Part shown: in pieces, positions 52,001 through 60,152 of the stretch
Numbering within the stretch: position 1 is the first letter of the stretch
How the letters are laid out: every line of letters begins with the position of its first letter
Source of the DNA: Bin87 sp034423595
GTDB lineage: Bacteria > Chloroflexota > Dehalococcoidia > Lucifugimonadales > UBA3495
Reading direction: 5' to 3'
Length of the DNA: 64,000 bases
NCBI GenBank assembly: GCA_965207025.1
Contig: OZ242258.1
Location: 3,224,001 to 3,288,000 of the forward strand
Made by a program: the position numbers and the translations under genes
The notes under the pieces: model-generated
Seen by the model: only the letters and a program-made list of their open reading frames with translations
Databases searched by the model: none
Told to the model about the DNA's origin: nothing

Positions 52001-52288
52001 AAAGCTGGCCCGCACCGTGGAGCGGCTGCCCCGGGAGGTGGAGGTGACCTCTCTCAGTCCCTCCATCCCGATGATCACGTCTTCGATGGGCTTGGTAACC
52101 TCCTGGGCAACCTGGTAGGGCGTGCCCTGCTGGAAGGAAGTTGAGACGTTGATCACCCCCAGGCTGATTTCGGGGAACAGCTCCTGCTGCAACTGCTGGT
52201 AGGCATAGACGCCACCCACCAGGATGAGTACCAGCGCCATGACGGTTACGGCCCGGCTGCGGAGGGCCAACCTGGTCAGGATGATCAT
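49079..52288 (-). CDS. RND-family efflux transporter (AcrB/HAE1-like)
   Basis: A 1069-residue RND transporter with twelve predicted transmembrane helices and two large periplasmic regions. Start MIILTRLALRSRAVTVM, then LFPEISLGVINVSTSFQQGT typical of the family. The helix 4 region (LAIAVGRIVDDSIVVLENI) carries the two Asp residues of proton coupling. No membrane-fusion protein or outer-membrane channel gene is adjacent. It probably exports lipophilic compounds; in a Chloroflexota-like envelope such single pumps also move lipids. Confidence 0.88.
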   Translation of the reverse strand: MIILTRLALRSRAVTVMALVLILVGGVYAYQQLQQELFPEISLGVINVSTSFQQGTPYQVAQEVTKPIEDVIIGMEGLREVTSTSRGSRSTVRASFETNADLEAAETEINSRVSALRLPDSAGDPRVFALSPNQRPVMELSISGQRDVPELLRIVERQIAPPLQTIPGVFEVDIEGGVSEQVFVTVDPTLLETYGLTIQNVIGALQGNSVDVTAGSMSSQDGIVTVRAFHGYANLDSIRNLPVGFARPDGPAGANRSAAADATATPIRMVDVADVRVATPEASTVSRTNGQPSVSLNVLKTPEGNTIDITHAIDDLLLELESELPPDLNIAVMDSQAPRLEEELSKVIGQGVQGFAFAVIAVFVFLLQIRPALFSGVINTIRPTVIIALSIPLSVMVTMLVMAVFDWNMNFMSLAGLAIAVGRIVDDSIVVLENIYRHIQNGSLRSVAVIEATQEVSPAIVASTLTTVAVFIPLGFLPGVVGQFFLPFAQTVCVSLVASTLVALTAVPVLASWFLRQGDMTINPDTQPEDTLLQKIYTPVLRLALRFRLLTAILSILVVLASLTLIRQLPIELFSQGRTEGIRIDLRLSNNPSTGQLFQEVRSVERILDDFVASGVVESYQVTLGSGSRNFGGGADDSFDRAGFTVVLPEDPPADVDEQIRSALPEKPGVTAQVFADSGGPGRGGGIRLTLTGSNYEDVRAATNILEVAIERDPGVRNVNTNVVDGAEEFTIAIDPNEAGRYGLSTANVAGQVRTWLRGSEVTEVNLGEETLDVVVRGAPDAVDDTEDIPLLPISGSGGVIPLGAISDAGYTVGPRAVTHYNGNRSATISGRLAGRDAGAIGERVDAIVASTPLPPGVGVRSGGTFSDIREEFNNVYVAMAIGVSLVYLVMVATLGSLKIPFIIVLSMPLAVVGALIALVITDRSLSLPALMGFLLLVGIVVTNAIVLLTFVQQLRQRGEPPYEAVMSASRIRLRPILMTAFTTILALIPLSLSDSAGLVGAELATVVIGGLISSTFLTLVAVPVVYLLFEESAPNLYARVRRLIWRRPAESPGGDTDAPLEPGAAPSD

Positions 52289-52303
52289 ATTGCCTCGTGC
52301 TCC

Positions 52304-52504
52304 CTACAACTCACGCAGCGTACCGTCCGCCTTGGCCTTGTCGGCTTGCTTGACCAAATAATCCAACCTGCCGGCACGGGAATCTTCGGCAATATCCGCA
52401 TCCCACCGCTCCCAGTCCCGTTCTTGAAACCAACGGGTCAATTGGGCGTAATCTGATTCAGGCAATTCCAGGATAGCCTGTTGAATTTCGGCTACGGTTT
52501 TCAT
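52304..52504 (-). CDS. Orphan antitoxin-like protein
   Basis: A 66-residue protein: TVAEIQQAILELPESDYAQL, WFQERDWERWDADIAEDSRA and a tail with DYLVKQADKAKADGTLREL. This is a frequent antitoxin-like family found next to RelE/ParE toxins. No toxin gene is beside it; the RND gene follows 15 bp later. Start ATG 52504 has GGAGG six bases upstream, better than the ATG at 52510. Confidence 0.6.
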   Translation of the reverse strand: MKTVAEIQQAILELPESDYAQLTRWFQERDWERWDADIAEDSRAGRLDYLVKQADKAKADGTLREL

Positions 52505-52516
52505 TTTCATCCTCCT

Positions 52517-52690
52517 TTACGCCGCCATTCCCATTTCCCGCAGCCTCGCCACCAGGTACTCTTGCGGCCTGTCACCCTTTGGACGATGATAGCATAGCCA
52601 ACTCTGGACTCACTGAAATGACGCCTATGGGTCACGATAGGATCCGTCAATTCAAATTCGATTTCGACCGGACCGGAGCTTACGCCGCCA
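52517..52690 (-). pseudogene. Possible frameshifted gene remnant
   Basis: One minus frame reads PVEIEFELTDPIVTHRRHF and on to GYAIIVQR; in the next phase DRPQEYLVARLREMGMAA ends at a TAA (52519-52517). Together they look like the end of one protein with a frame change near 52575. The remnant lies just upstream of the orphan antitoxin. No family was recognised, so this is weak. Confidence 0.3.
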
Positions 52691-52753
52691 TCGCCCGCCG
52701 TTGCGCCCATAGCTGCCCCGACCCCCAGGGTTCCTGCCTGGACGCCACGGCCG

Positions 52754-53614
52754 TTGCCTACTCCGAGCATGACCTTGCCGACACCTACGATTGCGCCGAG
52801 CGCAACCCAGTCGCAGAATGTCTCTCCCGCGACGCCATGGCCCTCGCCCACTCCAGAGCCAACGCTGGCTCCGTCCGGACCCTGTGGCAAGCTGTGCTCC
52901 GAAGAGTTCTGGGAAGGCGACGCGACGGTTGAATCGGTACAGGCCGAGTTGGACCATGGCGCAGACCCCGCAGGCAGGGATGATAACGGGACGCCGGTTC
53001 TGAGCTATGCGTTGGGGTTTGGAAGCAACCCTGAAATTGTCGAGTTGTTGCTGGAAGCGGGCGCGGGCGCCGACACCAACGCTGTCGATGAGGGGCTGCA
53101 AACACCCCTGCACTGGGCGGCGGACCGGTCGCCCACGTCCCAAACCGTCGCTTTACTGCTGGACGCCGGCGCGGATGTCAACGCCACTGATCGGGAGGGA
53201 AGGACGCCCCTCCACCTGGCGACTGTCTGGCACGGGTCGCCCTCCGCCGATGCCATCGCGCTGCTGCTGGACGCCGGCGCCGAGGTCAACGCCGCCGATC
53301 ATGAGGGAAATACGCCTTTGCTCCTAGCGACGGACGGACTGTCCCCGGAGGTCATCGCTCTGCTCCTAGATGCCGGCGCGGACGTCAACGCTGCGGACTG
53401 GTGGGGAAGGACATCGCTGCACCTGATAGTAGAGGCGAGCGACTCTTGGTATTTCACCTCGGAGGTGAGGGTTGAAACGCTGCTGGAGTTGCTGAGCCTG
53501 TTGATAGACGCCGGCGCGGACATTACGGCGGTGAACCAGGGTAGCGATACGGTGTGCGACCTGGCCCGGCAGTCCGACGGAGGTGAAGCGGCTCAGGATC
53601 TGCTCTGCCCTTAG
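52754..53614 (+). CDS. Ankyrin-repeat protein with Pro/Thr-rich N-terminus
   Basis: A 286-residue protein. A Pro/Thr/Ser-rich linker (residues 1-40, PTPTIAPS, WPSPTPEPTLAPS) leads to about six ankyrin repeats, e.g. EIVELLLEAGAGADTNAVDE, ALLLDAGADVNATDREGRTP and LLLDAGAEVNAADHEGNTPL. Such linkers usually follow a lipoprotein signal, which is missing here: upstream, the frame meets a TGA at about 52620 and has no hydrophobic stretch. Start is uncertain (TTG 52754 or ATG 52769). Confidence 0.75.
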   Translation: MPTPSMTLPTPTIAPSATQSQNVSPATPWPSPTPEPTLAPSGPCGKLCSEEFWEGDATVESVQAELDHGADPAGRDDNGTPVLSYALGFGSNPEIVELLLEAGAGADTNAVDEGLQTPLHWAADRSPTSQTVALLLDAGADVNATDREGRTPLHLATVWHGSPSADAIALLLDAGAEVNAADHEGNTPLLLATDGLSPEVIALLLDAGADVNAADWWGRTSLHLIVEASDSWYFTSEVRVETLLELLSLLIDAGADITAVNQGSDTVCDLARQSDGGEAAQDLLCP

Positions 53615-53657
53615 TGGTTCCCGCTGTGTTGCTGCCCCACATGAGCAGCGGTTCCAA

Positions 53658-53687
53658 TTGGCGCAGCGAATCGGCCCGTGCTACCAT
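53658..53687 (+). promoter_or_regulatory. Promoter of lepA
   Basis: TTGGCG (53658-53663), an 18-base spacer, TACCAT (53682-53687) with extended TGC at 53679-53681. The ATG is 25 bp further with AAAGGAC as ribosome site. Confidence 0.45.
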
Positions 53688-53711
53688 GATGTACGTTGAA
53701 AGGACGGCATT

Positions 53712-55568
53712 ATGAATCAGCAGCGTATTCGCAACTTCTGCATCATCGCGCACATCGATCACGGGAAATCCACCCTGGCGGACCGCCTGCTGGAAATCAC
53801 CGGAACGGTACGGCCCCAGGATATGAAGGCCCAGTTCCTCGATCAGATGGAACTGGAGCGGGAACGCGGCATAACCATCAAGGGCAAGGCGGTGACCATG
53901 TCGCACCGCGTCAAGGATGGCGACCACGCCGGCGAGTACCAGCTCAACCTGATCGACACCCCCGGCCACGTGGACTTTTCCTACGAGGTATCGCGGGCGC
54001 TGGCCGCCTGCGAGGGCGCGCTGCTGGTGGTGGACGCGACGCAAGGCGTCGAAGCGCAGACCATCGCCAACACCCTGCTGGCCATGGAGTACGACCTGGA
54101 GATGATTCCGGTCATCAACAAGGTTGACCTGCCCTCCGCGGAACCGGAGCGGGTGGCGGCGGAGATGGAGCAAATTTTCGGCTTCCGACGCGACGAGGTG
54201 ATGTTCGTATCCGCCAAGTCGGGCCTCGGCTGCACGGAGCTGCTGGACGGCATCGTGGAGCGCGTGCCTTCGCCGGATGGCGGGGGGGACGACCCCTTCC
54301 GCGCGCTGGTGTTCGACTCTACCTACGACACCTACAAGGGCATCATCGCCTACGTCCGCGTCGCCGACGGAACCATCTCCACCAGCGACCGGCTGCGGGT
54401 GATGTCCTCGGGCCGGACGGTTGAGATCATGGAAGTCGGCGTGTTTGCGCCCGAACCCACGGCTACGGGCATACTCCAGGCCGGCCAGGTTGGCTACGTA
54501 GCTACCGGCTTCAAGGATGTGCAGGAGTGCGCTGTGGGCGACACCCTGACCAGCCACGTCCATCCCGCCGAAGAGCCCCTGCCCGGCTACGTGGAACTGA
54601 AATCCATGGTGTTCGCCGGTCTCTACCCCGCCGACGGCGAGGACTACACGCGCCTGCGCGCTGCCCTCGAAAAGCTCAAACTCAACGACGCCTCCCTCAC
54701 CATCGAGCCGGAGAACAGCGGCGCGCTGGGATTCGGGTTCCGCTGCGGTTTCCTGGGCTTGGTGCATCTCGAAATCGTGCAGGAGCGGCTGGAGCGCGAG
54801 TACGACCTCGACCTCATCGTGACCGCCCCCAGCGTCGCCTACGAGGTTTTGCTCACCAACGGCGACGTGATCCGTGTGGACAACCCGTCGCTGCTGCCCC
54901 AGCCCAACGCCATCTCCGAAGTTCGGGAGCCGATCTTGGGAGTGACCATCGTTGCGCCCAGCCGCTCCGTCGGCGCGGTCATGGAGTTGATGCACGCCCG
55001 CCGCTCGGAGTTCCGCCGCATGGAGTACATCCAGGGCATCGGCGGCAGCCAGGCCGACGGATCAGCGGACTCCGAGCAGACCCGCGTGGTCATGGAATAC
55101 ACCATGCCGCTGGCCGAGATGCTGGCCGACTTCTACAACCAGCTCAAGTCCCGCACCCAGGGCTACGCCTCGCTGGACTACACTTTCGAGGGCTACCGGG
55201 CCGCGCCGCTGGTGCGCATCGACATCCTGGTGAACCAGACGCCCGTCGAGGCCCTCAGCATGATCAGCCACCGGGACAACGCCGTGGTGCAGGGCCGCAG
55301 CATCGTCGAGAAACTGCGCAGCACCATACCGCGCCAGATGTTCGAGGTGCCCATCCAGGCGGCTATCGGCAGCCGCATCGTGGCGCGCGAGACGGTGCGG
55401 GCCATGCGCAAGGACGTGCTCTCCAAGTGCTACGGCGGCGACATCACCCGCAAGCGCAAGCTCCTGGAAAAGCAGAAGGAAGGCAAAAAGCGCATGAAGC
55501 GAGTCGGCCGCGTGGAGGTGCCGCAGGAGGCGTTTTTGAGCCTGCTGAAGATAGGGGAAGAGGGGTAA
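53712..55568 (+). CDS. lepA: Elongation factor 4 (LepA)
   Basis: A 618-residue translational GTPase. G1 is IAHIDHGKSTLADRL, G2 region RERGITIKG, G3 NLIDTPGHVDFSYEV and G4 VINKVDLPSA. The C-terminal LepA-specific domain ends RKRKLLEKQKEGKKRMKRVG, a hallmark. LepA binds the ribosome and helps restart stalled or mispositioned elongation complexes. Length is as expected. The next gene starts four bases after the stop. Confidence 0.95.
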   Translation: MNQQRIRNFCIIAHIDHGKSTLADRLLEITGTVRPQDMKAQFLDQMELERERGITIKGKAVTMSHRVKDGDHAGEYQLNLIDTPGHVDFSYEVSRALAACEGALLVVDATQGVEAQTIANTLLAMEYDLEMIPVINKVDLPSAEPERVAAEMEQIFGFRRDEVMFVSAKSGLGCTELLDGIVERVPSPDGGGDDPFRALVFDSTYDTYKGIIAYVRVADGTISTSDRLRVMSSGRTVEIMEVGVFAPEPTATGILQAGQVGYVATGFKDVQECAVGDTLTSHVHPAEEPLPGYVELKSMVFAGLYPADGEDYTRLRAALEKLKLNDASLTIEPENSGALGFGFRCGFLGLVHLEIVQERLEREYDLDLIVTAPSVAYEVLLTNGDVIRVDNPSLLPQPNAISEVREPILGVTIVAPSRSVGAVMELMHARRSEFRRMEYIQGIGGSQADGSADSEQTRVVMEYTMPLAEMLADFYNQLKSRTQGYASLDYTFEGYRAAPLVRIDILVNQTPVEALSMISHRDNAVVQGRSIVEKLRSTIPRQMFEVPIQAAIGSRIVARETVRAMRKDVLSKCYGGDITRKRKLLEKQKEGKKRMKRVGRVEVPQEAFLSLLKIGEEG

Positions 55569-55572
55569 GCCT

Positions 55573-55971
55573 ATGGCGCTACGGTGGCCGGCCGACTTTC
55601 CCGATGACTGTCCGCCGGAAGAGGCAGCGCCTGCCAACGGAGTCTATTACTGCATCGTCAAAAATGATCCTCCGCAACCGAGCGATTTTGTATCGCTGTA
55701 TCACCGTGACCGACGATTGGCGGACAGAAGGATTAAGCGCGGGGCATCTCAATGTCAGACAATTGGGTTGTCAGTCTATGCTCACGAAAATGATGCTGTG
55801 CAATGTGCGCGCCAGAATACCCGAATTGGCGATAAGATCGCACGTTTAGCGCTAGGACCAGATGCAGGGAAAGTTCTCCCTACGCCCGGTGGATTTGAAT
55901 CACATCATACTTGGTGGCATCCGGAAGGATACAACCCAACTGACGCCACTACTGGCGTAACCGCTCTGTGA
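55573..55971 (+). CDS. Conserved hypothetical protein downstream of lepA
   Basis: A 132-residue protein: LRWPADFPDDCPPEEAAPAN, GVYYCIVKNDPPQPSDF, then GFESHHTWWHPEGYNP near the end. The pattern is of a small soluble protein found in bacteria with no known function. It starts four bases after lepA with GAGGGG upstream, and the aspartic-protease-like gene follows 21 bp later, so all three may be one operon. Confidence 0.6.
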   Translation: MALRWPADFPDDCPPEEAAPANGVYYCIVKNDPPQPSDFVSLYHRDRRLADRRIKRGASQCQTIGLSVYAHENDAVQCARQNTRIGDKIARLALGPDAGKVLPTPGGFESHHTWWHPEGYNPTDATTGVTAL

Positions 55972-55992
55972 ACGACGGAAGGAGCCGGCGAG

Positions 55993-56769
55993 ATGCTGTC
56001 TGTAATCAAAGGAATGCTGCTGCCGAGCCTGCCTTGGGACGAGTTTTCGTTTGATGAGGAGCTCGCGTACTACAATGGTCCTCGGCTCCTGCTGCAACGT
56101 GGCAAGGATGGGGAACTGTATCTGGCCTGGTGGAACGACGAGGATGATGCTTTGGAGCGGTGGCTCTGCCTGCCGTTGAGTGAAGCGCGGTTGCACGCTG
56201 TGCTTTCCGGCGAGATGGCATCGCGGGACGCGATTGAGAATCCGGAGGATGGCTACCTGCTAGTCGTTGACATTGACCTGGAAACGGATGCGGTCGCGCG
56301 GACGGTTAAGACTACCGCCGCTGCTTTGCCTCAGGATACGTTGCCTCGCCCCGAAGCCAAGCTGAATATACCCATTCCAAGCGTCCAGGCGAGTGATACG
56401 TCAACGCTCAAAGTGGAGATGTGGGTCAGCAATCCCAACGGCGGCGACGCGATACCCGCCAGGCCGATTGTTAACGCCGGCGTGGTTCATTCCATGCTAC
56501 CGGCATCCTTGCTTAACGGGTTGAACATCGAACCGATCGAGGAAATTGGCTGTATCCTGGCTGATGGGAGCCGGGCCAGATACGGCTTTGGCGTCGCCCG
56601 TTTTCACATTGATGGCGAGGAACGACCTTGCCCGGTGCTTTTTGGGCCGGACGACAACTACCTGTTGGGGTCGTCTGCGTTGGGAATGTTCAATCTGCTG
56701 GTTGATCCGGGCGGGGAGCGGCTCGTTCCTGCCGAGTGGTTACGGTTGGGTTGGGGCGGCCCGATATAA
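55993..56769 (+). CDS. DUF6575-like plus retropepsin-like protein without the catalytic Asp
   Basis: A 258-residue protein. Residues 1-110 resemble a short DUF6575-type domain (SFDEELAYYNGPRLLLQRGK). Residues about 125-250 look like a retroviral-type aspartic protease: ADGSRARYGFGVARFHIDGE, then VLFGPDDNYLLGSSALGMFN. Where the family has D-T-G, this protein has RPIVNAGVVHSML with Asn161, so protease activity should be lost. GGAG precedes the start. Confidence 0.6.
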   Translation: MLSVIKGMLLPSLPWDEFSFDEELAYYNGPRLLLQRGKDGELYLAWWNDEDDALERWLCLPLSEARLHAVLSGEMASRDAIENPEDGYLLVVDIDLETDAVARTVKTTAAALPQDTLPRPEAKLNIPIPSVQASDTSTLKVEMWVSNPNGGDAIPARPIVNAGVVHSMLPASLLNGLNIEPIEEIGCILADGSRARYGFGVARFHIDGEERPCPVLFGPDDNYLLGSSALGMFNLLVDPGGERLVPAEWLRLGWGGPI

Positions 56770-56770
56770 T

Positions 56771-56796
56771 TAGGGGCGACGCATGCGTCGCCCCTA
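56771..56796 (+). repeat. Palindromic GTAGGGGC/GCCCCTAC repeat
   Basis: A perfect 26-bp palindrome (arms TAGGGGCGACGCA) two bases after the stop of the protease-like gene, between convergent genes. Confidence 0.85.
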
Positions 56797-56823
56797 CGCC
56801 GTTCGGGTCCTGCGCGTCCCGGT

Positions 56824-57675
56824 TTACTGTACTATGTTCGGCGTTACCTCGGCGGGGATGCCGGTGGCTTCCATCTCGCGGCCGCGCTGCTCCACCCGCT
56901 GGATGGCTGACGCCAGCACGTCGTCGTCCAGGTCGGCGGCGACGCCGGGGTAGCCGGCTCGCTCGATCATGGCCTTGAGCTTGCCCGTCTTGAACTGGTC
57001 GAGACACCAGCCCAGCGGGTCGGGAACCAGCGTCTTGTCCCAGAAGATGCGGTGGTTCTTGTTGCGCGGGCCGTAGTGGTAGTGCGGCTCGTCGCGGAAG
57101 CAGTCGAAGGCCAGCAGCTCGGTCTCCTCGGTGAAGACGCGGCCGGTGTTGCCGGCCAGGTCGCTCAGCACGTGGATGGCCAGCCCGCCGTCGCCCGAAG
57201 CCTGGCGGCGCATCTCCAGCCCGAAGCGGATGTTGCCGGCCTCGATGATGTCGGTGCCCCGGTTGTGCTTGACCGTGTTGCGGTCGGCGGCGAACTTGAC
57301 GCGCGCGGTGCTGTCCACCTCGTCCAGCGCCGCGTTCACGGCGTTCATGTCCAGCCCGGCGGCGGCGTCTGCGTAGCCGGCGGCATCCAGCATGGTGCCG
57401 AGGTTGCTGCGCATGGTGCGCACCGACCAGCCGATGGGGTTGCCGTCGGTGGTCTGGTCCATGCGGTACTGGATGTTCTTGCCGTCGGGAGCGTACACGT
57501 AGCTCTTTTCGATGTCGAAGCAGTTGAAGCGCAGCGCCGTCTCGTCGCCCACCTGCACCAGGATCACAACGCCCTGGTCGGAGTGGTCCTGGATGTTGCC
57601 GTCCCACAGCTCATGCTGCACGATGAAGCCTACGTTGCCGGCATCGACACTGACTCGTCCTCGTGGTGTTGCCAT
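56824..57675 (-). CDS. Hypothetical protein with an internal duplication
   Basis: A 283-residue protein with no sign of signal or membrane helix. Two halves align: FNCFDIEKSYVYAPDGKNIQ...DGNPIGW...MLDAAGY in residues 50-130 and FDCFRDEPHYHYGPRNKNHR...PDPLGW...MIERAGYPGVAADLD in residues 190-270. The shared pattern is F-x-C-F, P-x-Y-x-Y, N, P-x-GW and AGY. I do not know a function. Start 57675 has GGAGG upstream and its own promoter. Confidence 0.7.
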   Translation of the reverse strand: MATPRGRVSVDAGNVGFIVQHELWDGNIQDHSDQGVVILVQVGDETALRFNCFDIEKSYVYAPDGKNIQYRMDQTTDGNPIGWSVRTMRSNLGTMLDAAGYADAAAGLDMNAVNAALDEVDSTARVKFAADRNTVKHNRGTDIIEAGNIRFGLEMRRQASGDGGLAIHVLSDLAGNTGRVFTEETELLAFDCFRDEPHYHYGPRNKNHRIFWDKTLVPDPLGWCLDQFKTGKLKAMIERAGYPGVAADLDDDVLASAIQRVEQRGREMEATGIPAEVTPNIVQ

Positions 57676-57717
57676 GTTTAATTACCTCCAGTTTGCGTGA
57701 TCGATATTATTAGCCGG

Positions 57718-57747
57718 AATATAGACATAAGGGCGGTAGGGTGTCAA
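57718..57747 (-). promoter_or_regulatory. Promoter of the duplicated-domain protein
   Basis: Minus strand TTGACA (57747-57742), 18-base spacer, TATATT (57723-57718), 42 bp before the ATG at 57675. Confidence 0.6.
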
Positions 57748-57760
57748 ACGGCGGCGAGCT

Positions 57761-58756
57761 TCACTTGCGCCACTGCCCCGCGCGCTGCATGAATACCGTC
57801 GGGTCAGCCCGCCATTCGGCGTAGCCGATACGACGGTTGTCGGTCAGATAGTTGATGCGCTCGTTCAGCAGGGCCAGCAGCTCGGCATCGTCGGCGGCTA
57901 CGGTGAAACCGCCGTACTCCACCGCGTTGTCCAGCGCCGTAACCGCGAATGTGCCGTCGGATTCCTGCGTGGCGTCGGTGTTGCCGATTTCGCCTCGGGC
58001 CAGCGCGTCAATATCGCCGTTGGCCAGGGCCTCCAGCAGTTCTCGCTCGCCCAATGCGTCGCCCAGATAAACCACTTGTGGCATTGAATCGTCGGGCGGG
58101 TAGAGATGGCGTCGCTCCTCCAGCCGAGGGGACGCCATGGCGGCGGTGATGGTGTATTCGGCGCTGCCGTCGGCCACCGCCTCGCCGGCTCCGGTTTCTA
58201 TCCGAGTTCCGGCGGCCAGGACGCCGTTGTCGTCTGCCAGGCCGGTCAGCTGCAGCAGGCGGGCCTCTCCAGTGGTGCCGGCCAGTACGCCAACTCGCAC
58301 CTCAGAAGTGAGCGCGTCGTGGTTTGATAGTCGCGCCACGTCTTCGGCGCGAACCAGCAGCGACTGCCGGAAGGCTATATGCCCGTTGGTGAAGGCAACC
58401 ACGGTATTGCCACCTTCGTCGCGGGTGCGGGAGTCCAGGATGGTAATACCGCCGCCCACGATGTCATAGTTGTCGTCGGCGGACCGGAGCCAGATGCCGG
58501 GCCATTCGGCGATTGCTTTGCGGTTGAACGACAACGCTGATCCTTCCATCGCCTCCAGCGCTGTCAATAAATCGGCTTCGTAGCCCATGTGGGTGTTGTA
58601 GCCGGGCGCATCTGGGTTTTCGTCGGCGCTGTAGCTCACCGGCGCAAAGTAGGCATAAAAGCCGACGTTCAAGGCGTCGGGGCGTCCGGCGCAGGCGGCC
58701 AGCAAAACGGCCGCCAGTAATACCGCTGTAATTCTAACGAGTGCGAACATGGTCAT
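57761..58756 (-). CDS. Amino-acid-type ABC substrate-binding lipoprotein (SBP family 3)
   Basis: A 331-residue lipoprotein (lipobox LLAAC, Cys at about residue 21). MGYEADLLTALEAMEGSALS and WLRSADDNYDIVGGGITI followed by TRDEGGNTVVAFTNGHIAFR are the usual landmarks of family 3 solute-binding proteins, and LTSEVRVGVLAGTTGEARL starts the second lobe. No permease or ATPase gene is next to it. Ligand unknown. Confidence 0.8.
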   Translation of the reverse strand: MTMFALVRITAVLLAAVLLAACAGRPDALNVGFYAYFAPVSYSADENPDAPGYNTHMGYEADLLTALEAMEGSALSFNRKAIAEWPGIWLRSADDNYDIVGGGITILDSRTRDEGGNTVVAFTNGHIAFRQSLLVRAEDVARLSNHDALTSEVRVGVLAGTTGEARLLQLTGLADDNGVLAAGTRIETGAGEAVADGSAEYTITAAMASPRLEERRHLYPPDDSMPQVVYLGDALGERELLEALANGDIDALARGEIGNTDATQESDGTFAVTALDNAVEYGGFTVAADDAELLALLNERINYLTDNRRIGYAEWRADPTVFMQRAGQWRK

Positions 58757-58757
58757 T

Positions 58758-58812
58758 CTGGATTCCCGCCCCGTATCAAGTACGGGATGACGTTCTTTCG
58801 CGGGAATGACGG
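58758..58812 (+). repeat. Composite CGGGAATGACG-type repeat
   Basis: CTGGATTCCCGCCCCGTATC runs into AAGTACGGGATGACG, followed by CTTTCGCGGGAATGACGG. Parts match the GAAA-loop repeats at 10216 and 24027 in reverse orientation. Confidence 0.65.
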
Positions 58813-58870
58813 GGTAATAGCGGCGAGATGATGGGTTAATGCCAGGAATGGCGAGTCAAGGTGATTGGGA

Positions 58871-59353
58871 TCACATGCCCAGCGTCTCCCGTATCGTTCG
58901 CAGCTGGTTCAGGTGCTCGCCCCAGTGCCGTTCCAGGCCGTCGATGAACGCCTGCGCGGTGCGGGTCTCGTGGATGTCGCGGTGCGGCAGGTGGGCCATG
59001 GCCGTCTTTTGCACAAAGTCGGCGTCGGATGCGGCGGCAATGGCGTCTTCGGCAGTTTGCAGGATGGACAGTGGGCCGGCCACCGCTTCGTCAATGTCGG
59101 TGGCCGTGCGCTCGGGCGTCATGTTGTTGGCGTCGGGCAGGATGGTTACCTCCTCCCGTGTGCCATTGAGCACGCCGGCGATAACGCTGCCGATGCCGCC
59201 CTCCGGCGTGTCCACCAGGTGATAGAGCACCTCGCGGGCACACCAGTTATCGCCGTCCTTCCAATCCAGGCAGTAGTCCATGCCCTCCAGCAGGCAGGTT
59301 AGCTCATCGCGGATGCGGCGGACGGTGGCGAGGTTGTCTTCACGGGTGGGCAT
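58871..59353 (-). CDS. DinB-superfamily protein
   Basis: A 160-residue protein with the DinB four-helix layout: WCAREVLYHLVDTPEGGIGS carries the first His, and HLPHRDIHETRTAQAFIDG plus LERHWGEHLNQLRTIRETLG the later ones. Members are metal-binding and mostly unassigned. The start at 59353 has AGGAG upstream. Confidence 0.75.
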   Translation of the reverse strand: MPTREDNLATVRRIRDELTCLLEGMDYCLDWKDGDNWCAREVLYHLVDTPEGGIGSVIAGVLNGTREEVTILPDANNMTPERTATDIDEAVAGPLSILQTAEDAIAAASDADFVQKTAMAHLPHRDIHETRTAQAFIDGLERHWGEHLNQLRTIRETLGM

Positions 59354-59383
59354 AGTATTGAACTCCTGTGGAATAGTAGCGGT

Positions 59384-59411
59384 GTAGGGGCGAGGCATGC
59401 CTCGCCCCTAC
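59384..59411 (+). repeat. Palindromic GTAGGGGC/GCCCCTAC repeat
   Basis: A perfect 28-bp palindrome (arms GTAGGGGCGAGGCA). Its right end overlaps the last codon and stop of the membrane protein at 59408-60085. Confidence 0.85.
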
Positions 59412-60085
59412 GTGGGTTCAGCGATTGTGGGTTGCGGGGATTTGAGCAGACCCAAGGTGAGCCAAATCCCGGTGACAATGAGCCAGAGCAGGAAGGCGAT
59501 GCCGGAAACCCGGTGCATCACGGTGGCGGCGTCAACCCAGATGAACAGCATGGCGACGCCAATAATCACGTCGGCTACGGCGCTGATCTTGAGCAGCCCG
59601 CCCATTCGCCACTGCACCGGGCCCAGCGCGATGAGGCCCAATCCGGCGAGGGTGAAGCCGACCTTGCCGGCGATCCAGCGCAATCCGTCCACAAGCTCCA
59701 GCCAGCCGGGCACGCCCCAGGCCACTAGCGTCGCGGCGCCGTCCGCCGCCTGCGGTATGCCGAAAGCCAGGCCCAGCATCGCCGCGCCGGAGACTGCGGT
59801 GGTCATGCCGGACAATATCAGCAGCGCGGCGGCGAGGCCCATGGCCTGCGGGTGGCTGACTCGCAGCGCCATCCACAGGTACACCGCCGCCGCCAGCATC
59901 GTGATGCCGGACAGGGTGCGTGCGGCGCCGGCGATGACGTACTGAACGGTGTCCAGAATGATGGGAAGCAGGATGGGGCTGCCGGCCAACGGCTCCATGC
60001 TGCTGTTGAGACGAGTCATCACCGACACCGCCGTAGCGATGGCAGTAAGGAGAAGCAGCAAACCGGATATGCGGATGGCGGTCAT
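59408..60085 (-). CDS. Polytopic membrane protein of unknown function
   Basis: A 225-residue protein with about seven hydrophobic segments (ISGLLLLLTAIATAV at the start, VSGIAFLLWLIVTGIWLTLG at the end). No family recognised. The start is ATG 60085; the frame is open to a TTG at 60127, and neither has a good ribosome site. Confidence 0.6.
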   Translation of the reverse strand: MTAIRISGLLLLLTAIATAVSVMTRLNSSMEPLAGSPILLPIILDTVQYVIAGAARTLSGITMLAAAVYLWMALRVSHPQAMGLAAALLILSGMTTAVSGAAMLGLAFGIPQAADGAATLVAWGVPGWLELVDGLRWIAGKVGFTLAGLGLIALGPVQWRMGGLLKISAVADVIIGVAMLFIWVDAATVMHRVSGIAFLLWLIVTGIWLTLGLLKSPQPTIAEPT

Positions 60086-60152
60086 GGTCAGGAGGCCAGG
60101 AGCAGCAGTGGATCGGCGGATCTGCAACCATTATAGCGGTTGCATAGCTCGG

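Noticed and set aside
53523..54995. 490-codon minus-strand frame opposite lepA
   Set aside because: LepA is unambiguous on the plus strand; the antisense frame has no domain and no ribosome site.
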